From assembly GCF_019649055.1 (NCBI RefSeq), contig NW_026570228.1, positions 1,178,001 to 1,242,000 of the forward strand: 64,000 bases of DNA. The letters are read 5' to 3'. The notes below the pieces were generated by a model. That model worked only from the letters and a program-made list of their open reading frames with translations. It made no database searches and had not been told where the DNA came from. This DNA is from Paramacrobiotus metropolitanus. Its lineage: Eukaryota; Tardigrada; Eutardigrada; Parachela; Macrobiotidae. Within the stretch, counting starts at the first letter, position 1, and each line of letters begins with the position of its first letter. A program made the position numbers and the translations under genes. Shown here in pieces: positions 1-12,130 of this stretch.

Positions 1-1202
1 GCATGGGTAGCGCGGTGTTCGAGACGATGTTCCACGGGAGTATGCCGGAAGCCGGCGACAAACCTATCAAAATTTCCGACGTCACGGCGGAAACATTCGG
101 CAACGTGTTGAGGCAAGTGGTGCATGTTGTTTTTACTGCAAATCTGAAAATGGTACTGCAGACTGCTATCAAAAACTATGTGAATGTGCTATTGTGAATG
201 TGCTTCGAAGGCTCTAGGCAAGATGCAGCCAAAGCGTACTGCTGCTTTCCTTTAAATCGACGCAAATTTACCCGTTAATGTTTTCCGAAGATTCCTTTAT
301 ATAAGACCTCTTCTTTGATGTACGTCAGTAGCTATTTGTACACGGATCGTACGGATGATATGAAAATGGAAAATGCTTTTGAAACTCTGTATTGCGCTGA
401 AAAATACGGGATTCCATCGCTGTTCACACACTGCTCCCAGTTTATTGTCAGCCGGTTGGACAGCAACAATTGCTTGATCAATCTGGAAAAGGTTCGTACT
501 TGAAAAAAGCATCACTGAACATTGCCGAACAGGTCCACCGATTATAGCAGTTTTACTTGCATATTTTATAGGCACTGCGCTTCGGTGCCGACAGTGTGAT
601 CAAGGGTTGCCTGGAATTCATCGACGCCAACTGCAAAGCAGTGCTGGATACCCCAGAGTTCATAGCTGTCCGACACGAGATCCTGGAGAAGATTCTGCAG
701 CGCAATACGTTAGCTGTTGATGAGAATACGGTTTACAAAGCGGTCGAAAGGTACAAAACAATCAGCATTATCGATGCCTTTTTAAGCGTGTTGCAGTTCG
801 AAGTTGTAAATGTTTATATAGATGGGCGGCGAACGCTTGCGCCGAGGCCGGAATCGACAGTTCCGCAGACAACCGTCGTCAGGTGTTGGGAACGGCGTTG
901 TACCTGGTGCGCTTTCCACTGCTGACGGATGGGGAAATCGCCAATGGCCCGTTAAAGGTCAGTCAAATTCGGCATGATACATTCTTCCAAAAAGCGATAA
1001 CATTGGTTTATGAACGTTGCAGAGCGGATTGCTGTTGAAGGAGGAATTCTGCGCCATCTACGAGTATCTGTATAAGCACGGCGCCGATAAGCCGCATATT
1101 CCGTTTCCGGCTACGCCGCGTGTTCATCTTTTGTCAGACCACCCGGTGCGCCATGCCAGACAGCGACCCAGCGCATTTTTTATTCCTCCGCGTCGCCGAT
1201 GA
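1..1202 (+). CDS. B1: BTB-BACK protein, BTBD1/2/3/6-like (5' partial)
   Basis: Probable substrate adaptor for a Cullin-3 ubiquitin ligase. The window opens inside the second BTB exon. Exons read 1-112, 332-491, 572-750, 822-957 and 1023-1202, with splice phases shared with the other B genes. Visible are the end of the BTB domain (VFETMFHG, then YLYTD, LYCAEKYG), a BACK domain (VIKGCLEFIDANC, ILQRNTLAVDENTVYKAVER) and the BTBD6-type segment NRRQVLGTALYLVRFPLLT. The last exon (SGLLLKEEF) matches the hinge that precedes the PHR domain in BTBD1/2/3/6, but it ends after an Arg/Pro-rich tail with TGA at 1200-1202, so there is no PHR or Tudor-like domain. The first visible intron has a GC donor (AG|GCAAGT at 113). 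The acceptor of the next exon is a CAG-TAG tandem; the downstream AG gives the family length of 160 nt. The N-terminus lies outside the window. Confidence 0.8.
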
Positions 1203-1636
1203 GATAACGTCTGCCTTAATCGTAGCGAGCTGTTTCTCGGGATAACGACCGGACAGTATGTCAAGAATTTCACGTCAGGTTTGCAGCCGCTCTTATGTCT
1301 GGAAATTTCGTTCAGAAGTGTTTGGTGCGGCAGTAAAGTAATAGTTTTTGACGCGTAAAAGCTTATTTACAGATACTTTGTAATTTTGTAATTCTACTTT
1401 CAGTTATTTCAAGTACGTAATTTTTTAAAATTTGTACAGTCAAACTGTGTTGAGCTTGCTGCTGAGTTTGGCAACTGTCTCATACCTACGGTGATTTTTC
1501 ATCTTTGTTCCTGTTAATTTTGGAACTTGTTTTTTTGTGAAACGTAGAGCGGACCAGCGGCGTTGTACGTGGTACCTGCGGTTCGGCTTTTGTATAACTG
1601 GATCTTTGTACCGTTGTATAATAATTTACGCAGTAC
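1203..1636. other. Intergenic, nothing recognised
   Basis: AT-rich sequence after B1. No exon of either family and no repeat was recognised. Confidence 0.5.
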
Positions 1637-3170
1637 CAGGGCAGATCTCAATACAGGCAATACCACTGACTCGTTACGTCATCCCTAGAGTAGCTCGCAT
1701 ATTAGCGCGGCTATAGTAAAATGCTGGGGAAAATCGGTTTGCTCCCCTTTTTCTGTTTCTGTTGAATGCGATACGAACTGCAAAATATGCGTATTAACTT
1801 CCTCTATTTTTATAAATAAAAGAATCTTTAAATGTGTAACGTGCATAACTTAAAATCAATTTCCCACTATCCTATATATTAATAAAATAAGCCTTAGCGA
1901 ATTCCATTTCTGTCACCCTTTTTTGAGCGATCCACTGAGCCAAACTTTGATGTCTATATGTCATTTAATAGCCGTGAGTTTGCAGATTTGCAGAAACCAG
2001 TCAGTTTTTTGAAAGTGTGTGAAGCTTTAGAGAAAATCCTAAAAGAACTTAACATACAAAGTCTATCACTGGATTGTTTTGTCGGGACGCACTGACTAAA
2101 ATTTAACGAAGCTCCGAATGGTATCTGAACCAGTAGAAGTACTGCAATACGGCTACAAAAATTTCAGTAATTATGGAGTTTTTTTTATTTGTAGTTCTTG
2201 ACAACTGACCGGCATATGCTGCTAATTGCGAGAAGCTTAAAAACTTTGTTATAACTGCAAACAAAAAGGACATATTCCTGGAAATTTTCAAATTTTTCGG
2301 GTCTAATGTAAGTTTAAATCTGAAGTCGGCGGAACGCGACAATTTTTTCTCAAAACGGCCTTAAACATTTAATTAGTAAACTGTGATACATTCTAACTGC
2401 TACCAATCTGTCAGTGAACTATGACCAAAGACCCAAAATAAAGAATTATTTACGACATTAGTTATGATAAGCATAACCAAACAGGTATTGGGCAGATACT
2501 GTTTGTCTCTGCCTATGAAACTAATCAAACTGTATTATTATTAATATTCTTATACGCTCCGCTCAATAAAACTAAATTTGCAGTCCTGGGTTTGTACTTT
2601 GTAGTTTTCCTAAATAAAAATTTATCGCCGATTTATTCCGCGCAGTTTGCGCGGGGTCTACTAGTTTTTTAATAATTTCCCCATACAAATGCAGTGTGCG
2701 GTACTGTGGGCAACTGTTCATATTAAATCACCGATGCGTGATTCTATCTCGGTATTCTCCATGTAAATTAGTCCAATTAGTTCTTTAATTTTGCACATTG
2801 TTCAGTTCAGTATCTGTTTCATTTTTTTCTTAGATTTTGAAAAGTTTCATTTGAATAAATCAACAAAACCAACTCGTGCAGTAATAATTTTGCCGTATAC
2901 CGGTAGAAACCAATAAGTTTCCAACAGCCGCTTTGGAACTTGCCGCACCGTACTTAATCATGTTGCCTCTTCCTATTGCTTATTTTATATTAGAAATAAA
3001 ATCCCAACTGCAATAAAAGAGCGAAAACGACTAAAAAAACACAAATAAGCTTTGAAAAGCTTAAAAAACTCTGGCTTTCACGGTGTTCTTCGGCAATTTG
3101 GGCTACTCTAGCGCTTTCGTCATTCCAAATCCCGCCCTCAGTGGGGTTGCCTGTATTGAGATCTGCCTTG
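1637..3170. mobile_element. 1.5-kb element with terminal inverted repeats, non-autonomous
   Basis: The two ends carry a perfect 21-bp inverted repeat, GGCAGATCTCAATACAGGCA plus A, at 1640-1660 and 3147-3167. Imperfect similarity extends inward to about 60-70 bp, including TAGAGTAGC near 1690 and in inverse orientation near 3110. The interior (~1.4 kb) is AT-rich and has no convincing coding sequence, so this is probably a non-autonomous DNA transposon. The outermost bases read CAGGG at the left and its near-inverse CCTTG at the right, which recalls hAT ends, but no matching 8-bp target duplication was found. The superfamily is therefore open. Confidence 0.65.
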
Positions 3171-3514
3171 TTTGTATCTATGATTAGTACTTAATATCTA
3201 ATTCTACTGAAACTCTACCGAGCGCCAAACGCACTGGGACGGCAGCGGCATGCAATACTCGTGCGAGCAGTACTCGTGCGTAAAGCATTTGACTCAATCA
3301 CTCAATGCCAAAGATTTTTGGAAACTTTGTCACTTGTGTTAATTTTCGTTCACTTTGGGATTGATCATTGCTATCACATATTTCTGTCAGGGAATTCTGC
3401 GCTTAATTCTTATCAGCTGTTTGAGGCTGCCTGATTTTGTCCTGTAGCCTACAAGCTGCAAGTGTACAACTGTGTAAGCTGTTTCTACGATCGCCGTTAG
3501 CAGCTATATCGACG
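3171..3514. other. Upstream region of B2
   Basis: Presumed promoter and 5' UTR of B2. Nothing specific was recognised. Confidence 0.4.
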
Positions 3515-5933
3515 ATGGCAGCGAGCCAGGAACCTGTTGCAGCCCCAGGCATCGCCAGTCGTCTGAAACGCACGCTGGCCAGTGGGAACCACCACGACGT
3601 CGAATTTGCAGTTGGCCGACAGTTCGGGGAGGCGAAGAAGCTGCAGGCACATAAGTACGATCGCCTGGGAAGCCGGGATATCAGCTGTGTGCTGTGTGTA
3701 TTCTTCCAAAGTGCAGGACGTTGTTCTGCCTGGCTTACTGATGTCGTGTTGCGTTGCAGGTTACTGCTGAGTATCAGCAGTGATATCTTTGATCGGATGT
3801 TCTACGGGAGTTTGTCAGAGAAATGCGACGCACCGATTAATGTTCCTGATATACTGCCAGATGCCTTCCTCAATATGCTCAGGTGCGCACTTAAACAGAG
3901 ATGCTGTTTTCGTCTACGTTGTCCTAAATGCAGATGCCACGCAGTCCTCAGAATCCTGTTGAGTTTTTTGTTATTCTGAGTTTGCTATGATAAAAATATT
4001 CCGCGTTTTCGTTTTCCCCTTGGCACAGGATTACTGTACCAATTTTTCTGCTTGCTACAGTGCGGCTCCATTAATTCAGACACGAAATAAAACAATTAAA
4101 AGATTTGATTAATGTGTATTCGATTTTTTATAATTACGAGTGATACTAGATGATGATTACCAGATTTCCAGATGTATTTTTAGAAAAAGCGGCTAACGGT
4201 TTAAAACGACAAATTAACTAATGAAAAAGTAAAGTTTAAATGCACTCCACATGTAAGTGCAGTTCTTGTTCCTTCCGTTTAATTCACTGCTTTCGTTCGC
4301 AGTTTTGTGTACACGGACACCGTGAAGAGCCTGACCATTAACAACGTGGTCCAGACGATGTTCTGCGCGGAAAAGTACAACATGCAGCCGCTATTTGATC
4401 TGTGCTCGGAGTTCATCATTGGTCAACTGAACGTGGACAACTGTCTGACGGTTCTGCAGAGTGTGCGTAATGTTTTCGTTTTGCTGGCACCAGTGTGTGA
4501 TTCTGATCAATTTTGAATCTTGGCGTTTGGTAGGTGAAGCAGCTGGGCGCGGATGCCGTTGTGGAGAAATGCCTGGAAATGGTGGATACCAACTCCGACA
4601 CCGTTCTACAGTCGCAGCAGTTTCTGGAGATTGATAACAGCAATACGCTGCAGTTGATCATGGCACGTGACACACTGTCCGCTGCAGAGAACCTTATCTA
4701 CGCGGCTGTAGAGAAGTAAACAGTGAAAACTACGGAAACCTACGGTACAGTGGGTGAATATCGTTTTACTCGTCTTCAATATGGTAATTTTTGGGCAGTA
4801 AACACTCTCCAGTCGATACTGCAGTACTTGATTCGGAAATTTCATTTTTCTAAACAAGTTCATTCTATTTCAATATTGTTTATTGGGTGTTTTAACGAGT
4901 ATTTTTGTAACCCTTGTTATTGTTGATTTGTGTGCGTTTGGTAGATCTACCTTCCTCTTGTAGGTGGGCGGTGAATGGCTGCAGAATACGCGATGTGGAT
5001 CCCACTCCAGCCAATCGTCGTGAGATGCTGCGACCGGCGCTGTACTGTGTGCGCTTTCCGCAGATGTTGGATATCCAACTGGCGGACGGCCCAGTCAAGG
5101 TGTGTGGGATAATGCAGTTCGCAAGTACGGATAGTCCTGGACTCCTGGGTTATCACTCAGCGCACCCAGAACCACCCTATGCTAAGATCAATTAGTTTTG
5201 TCTTAATAATAAAGTATGTTTCAATTTAAAGAAAAAGGTTCATTAAAATTTAGCCGATCTTATAGTATTAGAAATTACAATATATTATAAATATCAGTAG
5301 CTTATTATTTCCTTAATAGCTTTTCAGTAGCTTGTTATTTCCTCTGCTGTAGTTAGAAAATACAACATGCACGGTTGTTTTAATTATTTGCAGCATATAT
5401 CATTCACATTAAAATACTTTGTAGACGGGTTTACTGTATTTTGATGAGCTGCGGAATATTTACCGATTCACGCACGCCACCGAAAAGCCGCTCTTGATTT
5501 CCCCACCGAAGCTCGCCGTCCCATCCAGTACCTGGCAACTTTCCAGATTGGAGAAGCAGTGTTTTTCCAATACGAGGAAGTGATCGCCAAGAAGTATAAC
5601 AATTGGCACGCGGCGTACCTTAGAGGGATCGACGGGGAAATGTTCTGTGTTGAATGGGCGGAGGATTTAGCGGTGGACATTCGCATTCCGGGGGAGATCA
5701 TGCGTGCCGCGGACATCCTGCAGAGTTGGCAGAAAGTGGTGGTGTTGGCTGGGACTGGCCATTATGAAGACGATAAGCCGGCATTTTATGATAAGCGTCT
5801 AGCGGTTGGACATCAAGTTGTAACCTTTCAGCCGGTCATCATGACAGCTGCGTTCGGGGAGCTGGTGGTGCTCCATGACGATGTACTGCAGTGGAAAGCG
5901 AAGATGGCGGCGTGCCGTTTACTGGAGGAGTAG
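3515..5933 (+). CDS. B2: BTB-BACK protein with Tudor-like tail (last exon frameshifted)
   Basis: Probable Cullin-3 adaptor. Exons are 3515-3654, 3760-3882, 4303-4462, 4534-4715, 4964-5099 and 5425-5933. The ATG at 3515 (MAASQEPVAAPG) is chosen because B4 starts homologously. The BTB domain (residues ~25-130) shows HHDVEFAVGRQFGEAKK, LQAHK, DIFDRMFYGSL and YTDTVKSL. BACK follows (VVEKCLEMVDTN). The BTBD-type segment is NRREMLRPALYCVRFPQM. The last exon starts TGLLYFDELRNIYRF and should carry a Tudor-like domain (VFFQYEEVIAKKYNNWHAAY, CVEWAED). Compared with B4, one base is missing near 5491-5500. The exon is 509 nt; restoring one base gives 510 and an uninterrupted reading of about 416 residues. 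This is either a real frameshift or a base-call error. No PHR domain is present. Confidence 0.8.
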
Positions 5934-6164
5934 GGCTGCTCATTTTGTTTTGAAAGGGGATTTTGTCGTTGATGCTGGCGTTTTGTACGACTATGTAATA
6001 CGGAACTGTTGCTTACCTGTTTTTATTGCATTAGTTGATGATATCGTGTCCTTGGCGTCTTGAGCGTGTTAAATACAAGGTAACCTCGCGCATCCGCGCT
6101 CGGCACTTAAGTACTGGATAGTATTGGCTTTGTTTTGGAGAGGTCATTATAAATATATAAAGGC

Positions 6165-6525
6165 TGACGTTCGGAATTTCTGACGTTCTGACATTTTTAA
6201 TTTTTCACGTTCTGAAGTTCTGATGTTCTGACGTTCTGATGCTATTACTTTATGACTTTATGACGTTCAGACGTTCTTCCGTTGCTATTACTTTATGACT
6301 TTATGACGTTCAGACGTTCTTCCGTTCTGGTTCTGACGTTCTATCGTTCTAACGTTCCGATGTTCTTACTTGATGACGTTCTAACGTTCTGATGTTCTTA
6401 CTTCATGGCTTTTTAACGTTCTGACGTTCTAACGTTCTGATATTCTTACTTTATGACGTTCTAACGTTCTGATGTTCGTACTTTATGACGTTCTGACGTT
6501 CTTACGCTATAACGTTCTGATACAT
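6165..6525. repeat. ACGTTCTG minisatellite, block 1
   Basis: Degenerate tandem repeat built from ACGTTCTG and ATGTTCTG words mixed with TTACTTTATGAC words. No coding potential. Confidence 0.85.
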
Positions 6526-6879
6526 ATTAAATTTTGATATGCAGCCGCTATAGTCTTTACAGTCATTATGTTTTAAAGCATTTTATTGCTGTGCAGTGAA
6601 TACTTTTTCGATTCTATACGTAAGACCTGGTGAAACCATCTTCTGACCACTGGTTATTAAAAACAAACAAAAATCTATTGGCCCACCTATGGAAAATATG
6701 GAATTTTTTAAGACCAAGCTGGACTTAAACTGACCACGAGTTATCGAGGAGTTAAAAACGGCGCATAAATACGCTTTGGTCGGTAAGCTTGTATGAATAC
6801 AAGGTAGCCTCGCGCATCCGCGCTCTGCACTTAAGTACTGGATAGTATTCGCTTTATTTTGGAAAGGTCACTTTAAATA

Positions 6880-7405
6880 TTAAAAATCTAGAGTTCTGAC
6901 GGTCTAACGTTCTTAATTTTATGACGTTCTGATATTTTGACGTTCTGAATTTCTGGCGTTCTTAATTTTTACGTTCTGGCGTTATGATATTTTCACGTTC
7001 TGAAGTTATGATTTTCTGACGTTTTGATGTTCTGACGTTCTTAATTTTTCACGTTCTAACCTTCTGATATTCTGACGTTTTGATGTTCTGACGTTAGGAC
7101 GTTCTGAATTTCTGACGTTTTGATGTTCTGACGTTCTTAGTTTTTCACGTTCTGACCTTCTGATATTCTGACGTTTTGATGCTCTGACGTTAGGACGTTC
7201 TGAATTTTTGACGTTTTGATGTTCTTCACGTTCTGACCTTCTGATATTCTGACGTTTTGATGCTCTGACGTTAGGACGTTCTGAATTTTTGACGTTTTGA
7301 TGTTCTGACGTTCCGACGTTCTTAATTTTTCACGTTCTGACCTTCTGATATTCTGACGTTTTGATGTTCTGACGTTAGGACGTTCTGAATTTCTGACGTT
7401 TTGAT
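6880..7405. repeat. ACGTTCTG minisatellite, block 2
   Basis: Same word family as block 1, arranged into a longer period of about 80-100 bp (CACGTTCTGACCTTCTGATA followed by TTCTGACGTTTTGATG) that repeats several times. From 7410 to 7530 it gives way to an AAATTATAAAACTTATTGG repeat. Confidence 0.8.
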
Positions 7406-7614
7406 GTTCTGACCGATAAATTATAAATTACAAAACTTATTGGAAATTATAAAACTTATTGGAAACTTATTGGAAATTATAATTATAATTTGGAAATTAT
7501 AAATTATAAAACTTATTGGAAATTAGGAAAGTATGGAAAATGTGATCTGTTTTAGAATAAGACTGAAATCGCATCTACGCTTTCGCAGTCGGGTTCTATA
7601 AGAAGTATTACCGT

Positions 7615-8115
7615 TCCAAGGTTTTAATTTTTTACATTCTGACGTTCTGATGTTACACGTTTTGATTTTCTGACGTTCTGATCTTCAGGCGGTTTTAACT
7701 TCTGACGTTCTTACGTTCTGATGTTTTCTTATTTTTCACATTCCGACATCCTGATGTTCTGACGTTCTAACTTTCTGATATTCTGACATTCTAACGTTTT
7801 GATGTTTTTAATTTTTCACGTTCTGACGTTCTGATCTTTTGACGTTTTAACGTTCTGATATTCTGGCGTTCTAACGTTCGGACTTTTTCTTATTTTTTAC
7901 ATTCTGACATTCTGATGTTCTGACGTTCTAACGTTCTAACGTACGTTCTGATATACGTTTTTAATTCACCTTCTGACATTCTGATGTTCTAACATTCTTA
8001 CGTTCTGATATTCAGACGTTCTGAATTTCTGACGTTTTTGATTTTTCACGTTCGGATTACCTGACGTTCTGCCTTTTGACGTCCTAACTTCTGATGTTTT
8101 TACGTTCCGACGTAT
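7615..8115. repeat. ACGTTCTG minisatellite, block 3
   Basis: Further degenerate ACGTTCTG/ATGTTCTG words inside the second copy of the duplicated unit. Confidence 0.8.
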
Positions 8116-8520
8116 AGATACTGTACAGGCGACATACTGGGCGATGTACTTTTACCTTTATGGACGTTTACGTAATTTGCTGCTCACATAATAATTTTTT
8201 CATCTACATTAAAAAAGAAGTATTTATGTATCCGCTATAGTCTCCGTGGTTACAGTCATTGTGTTAAGGACTTTTTATAACTGTGCTGTGAATACAATAC
8301 TTACTTCTTCGAGTGCTCTTTACGTTTCCTATACTTAAAACCTGGTGAAACCATCTTCTGACCACTGGTTAATAAAAACAAACAAAAATCTATTGGCACA
8401 TCTATGGAAAATATGGAATTTTTTAACACCAAGCTGGACTAAAACTGACCACGCGTTGACGAGTCTCTAAAAACGGCGCATAAATACGTTTTGGTCGGTA
8501 AGATTGTATGAATATAAAGA

Positions 8521-9400
8521 TAAAGATAATTAAAATATCAGTTGCGTGGTACTTTCACTTCTTTCCTAAACGGATCACGCACAGTTAGCTTCTATTTGCT
8601 CACGTGATCGCGTGCTTTAGAATTCTGGATGTTCTGTACCCATTCCGGGATGTCTGTGGTCGGAGGGAAACTGTCAAATTACGAGCATTAGGCAATTAAG
8701 GTTTATGAGTAAAATTTAATGTGGTTCAGTCTCATAGCTGGTGGTTCTGGAAATGGTTTCATATAGCCCGTATGATTTACATTGTATGTACTGTCCGTAC
8801 CAGCATCGGCAAAACGTTAACCCTTGGCCTTCGGCCAAAACCGTGACATGTTGGGTCGACGCGGGAAACCTATTTCCAAAGCCAGCCCGTGACCTTTAGG
8901 AAATCGGCACCAGCGCTACCGAGCTGGAACATTTAGAAATAAAGAGTGGAAGCCGACATTATTGTCGTATTGAATTTCGTACGTGACGCACTAGACCTCA
9001 TTGGGCTTTTTGTCGGTAAGACACTGATCATGACTAACTAAATGATATGCCTGAATGCCGCATCAAGCTTGGTCAAACAAAATAGTGTTGCTGCGCGCAA
9101 CTAGTGGCGCGCGCGGCATTACTCTACAGATATGGTGTTTTGCATGGGGGACGTTTTTGCTGGTCGCGGCCGTACCTTACCATTGCCCTAACCATAAATA
9201 ACCAACACATGGGAAGTATACACGTTCGCAGTAAACATTACTGTTATTATTTCATTGGATCGAACAAAACGTTGCTACCGTTAAAGGCTGGGCCTGCTCC
9301 GTTTTAAGGCGATGACAATTTCTTGGAAGGACGCCTATCATGGCCACCAACTAAACTTTTCGACAATCATCAAAAGCGGTTGCATTTTCCAATCGCATTT
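8521..9400. other. Intergenic, nothing recognised
   Basis: Sequence between the minisatellite domain and the 3' end of F1. No exon, clear repeat or RNA gene was recognised. Confidence 0.4.
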
Positions 9401-11548
9401 CTAATCGTCGTCGGATTCAGATTCGGTTTCGTCTTCGGATTCAGACTGACCACGCTCGCTGTCCTTAGCTTCCGATTCGGACGCCTCACGCTCGCCGTTT
9501 TCGGATTCCGATCCGTTCTCGGATTCAGATTCGTCCTCGGATTCAGATTCAGACTCGTCCTTGGATTCAGATTCACACCGCACGCGCTCGCTGTCTTTGA
9601 CTTCGGATTGCATACGCTTGTCCTTCCCTGATTCCGATTTGGATTGTGCACTGTCATCCTCCGCGTATTCGGGCCACCAGAACGGCATATAACGCGACAA
9701 GGCATACAAGCAGAATAAATTCAGCTTGCTCACGTCCACGCGGGTCACATTCTCCAGCGTCCACTCGTGATTTCGGTAATGCGCCGACGGACGCGGATCG
9801 CAGGATTGGTAGTATTGTAGAACCTGCAGAATAACGTAGCAGGACTAAGCAGGTTAAGCATGTTAACTGCTCCAAGAAACGAAACAAAATATTATATACG
9901 GATTCTTAATAACACTTTTGTAAGACCGGTTCCGTTAAGAATTATACGCCAACCAGTTTAAATGATTTGTGCAAGCAAGGCAGTGACTGCATGTCAATGC
10001 CGTACCTGCATCAGTTTCTCTTTCTTCAATTTATCATCGATGTGGGAGGCCATCAGCTGGCCAATGCCATCAACATCCAACGGCGGCCCCTCGCAGCCCA
10101 GATGCAGCTCCAACAGGTCCGCAATGTGCACCTCATCCACATGTCCCGGTGTGAAGACGGCAGCAGGAATGTCGAACGCCACCAGGCACCAGCATTGCCA
10201 GGTTTCCCAGTTTAGCAGTCTGACCACCGCGTCTTTCCAGATCAAACGATCGCAACAAGACAGCAGCTTCACGATATGCGCGGTCATCTGCGCGAAAAGC
10301 GCGCAGTTCTTCCCCTGATCGGTCACTGACGGCGAGATCCCCACCGACAGCTGGTGCAGGATGATACGGTCAAGTCGGCTGCCGGCGTCGTCCACGATTT
10401 TCCGAATAAGGTCCAGTGTTTCATCGGAAACTCTCATGTCCCAGTGGTGACCGGCAGACACTTCGGGATTGCGGATACAGACGGTGCGAGTGGCGGGCGT
10501 GAGGTGTTTGACGATGCAGCCGTACATGGCGTAATTCCGGTCCCACGTTACGGGCAGTGCGGAGCTGGTCTGCTGCCGCGAAACAAGCAAATCTCGGCAC
10601 AGGTCCTCCGAAGTAAGAATGCCTTCCCACTGTTGACAGGTGCGACGGCAGCGCTGCCGGTCGACGGTGTCCAGTGAATGGAAGATCTCCTTCAGCACTT
10701 TTAAGGGCAATTCTAATCCGCTTCGAAAGAAAAGCAGAGTGCTTTTGCGCTTTGGCTCAACATCCGACTCTTCGGTTGTTTGGCGCATTTCACGGTGAAA
10801 TACAGGTAAAGAATCCATCTCTTTTTCGAACACGCTTGTCTGTGGCAAGAAAAAGCATGTCAATAGTAGTAATACTATAGATTTATTAATTATGACGCAA
10901 GTTTACTTAAACTGGACGTACCAGGTTTTGGTATCCCAAGGGCCGCTCATTGCGCCGCCGTAAATAGTGTATTTCCTGACTGAGAACCTTGATGAATCGC
11001 AGATGCAATTTGCGCTGAACTTGTTGAACAAGCATCACTGACAACTGGGGGTCCGTAGTCCAGTAGCCGTCAGGTACGCTGCAGGTGTCCATAACGAAAT
11101 GGTCTGCTGCAAGGCGTCCTGGTTGAGCGATTTGTACAGCTGCATCTCGAATTTGTCGACGTGGCACGAGTTCGCGACGACGCTGCCCGGCAATCATCAC
11201 TTCTACCAGCGCCACACAATTCAGGTTCTTGAACCAGGGGATCAGCATCTTCCCGGGATACCATTTCCAGGGGCGCCGCGGGCTGTCGTGCAGCAGGACT
11301 TGTACAGCGGCGCCCTCCCGAGCCTTGCTGCACCAGTGTGTGGAGCAATCGTAGATCGTCCCGTGAGGAACTAGCACCTGCTGCTGTGTCGGGCATCCAA
11401 AGTCGACAATCAGACGCGGCGGGGTGCTGTCGTTCTCTGACGTCTCTTCCAGGCCGATGACATATCCGTGCTGCAGATGACCGTCAATCTCCACATCCAC
11501 AGCGTTCCATGTGTACACTGATCGTTCGGAATTTTCGTACAGGTACAT
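9401..11548 (-). CDS. F1: Tudor/Agenet-like plus F-box protein with acidic tail
   Basis: Probable SCF-type (Cullin-1) substrate adaptor. Exons on the minus strand are 11548-10922, 10839-10006 and 9823-9401, all joined in phase 0, giving 627 residues. Exon A (MYLYENSERSVYTWNAVDVE) carries two Tudor/Agenet-like stretches: GHLQHGYVIGLEE with RLIVDFG, and AAVQVLLHD with WKWYPGKM and ELVPRRQIR. Exon B carries the F-box (LPLKVLKEIFHSLDTVDRQR, then RRTCQQWEGIL) and a ~200-residue region probably used for substrate binding. Exon C begins VLQYYQSCDPRPSAHYR, like the last exon of F4, F5 and F6, but continues into a Ser/Glu/Asp-rich tail of ~70 residues ending ESESDDD. The start is the ATG matching the start of F2. 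No other F copy here has the acidic tail. Confidence 0.8.
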
Positions 11549-11999
11549 TCTTAACTGTCTCGGCTGAGAGGAAGAATATAAGCCTGATGTAAAGGGCAAG
11601 GTTAGAATGATGTATTTCGTAGCGCTGCTAAAAAACGTCGAAAAGGACAAAAAGGCTTAGTGAAAGCTTACTAAAGTTCAGAGTAGTAATTACAGATACA
11701 GGCGCACATACCGTATTATGGCCGTTATTTGCAAAGCGACAGAAAGAGGCTAGCTAGCTAGGCTAGCTCGCTACAAAGAAGATACGTGCGAGGACGAGTT
11801 CACCGTTAATTGGCTGAATGTTACGTTAGGAGAATAGCGAGAACATACCGTTGCAGAGGCCGAAGAGTTTCTCAATACTTGAGAGTTTTGACAGTTATTT
11901 AAGTTCTTGCAAACGCAAGGCTCATTCACGGAAGAATGCTTAAGCTTTCACACTCGTAGTTCATACAAAATGGCCACTTCAAAGGTTCAAGAGTATCCC

Positions 12000-12130
12000 G
12001 GAATACGGAGTACAGTACTGACTCCATAGTAGCAGTACATAGCACATAGTACGTATGCAACGCTGTAGCAGTGCTGCTACCATAATACGAATGCAGTACC
12101 CTACTGCGTACTACTGTATTGCGATTTGTG
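12000..12130. repeat. GTAC/AGTACTGT-rich palindromic tract
   Basis: A dense run of short, partly palindromic words (AGTACAGTACTG, CATAGTACGTATG, GTAGCAGTGCTGCTAC, GTACTACTGTATTG). It looks like a degenerate simple repeat able to form small hairpins. Confidence 0.55.

Larger units (their letters stand above)
6073..8520. repeat. Two-unit segmental tandem duplication
   Basis: Two consecutive copies of one unit. Unit 1 is about 6073-6797 and unit 2 about 6798-8520. Each starts with AAGGTAACCTCGCGCATCCG (unit 2 has AAGGTAGCC) followed by a shared CACTTAAGTACTGGATAGTA block. Each ends with a shared ~180-bp block (AGACCTGGTGAAACCATCTT to GGTCGGTAAG), at 6626-6793 and 8339-8505. The middles are degenerate ACGTTCTG minisatellite, which is much longer in unit 2. 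Confidence 0.85.

Noticed and set aside
9323-9631. Plus-strand Phe/Arg-rich 102-residue ORF
   Set aside because: Antisense shadow of the Ser/Glu-rich tail of F1.
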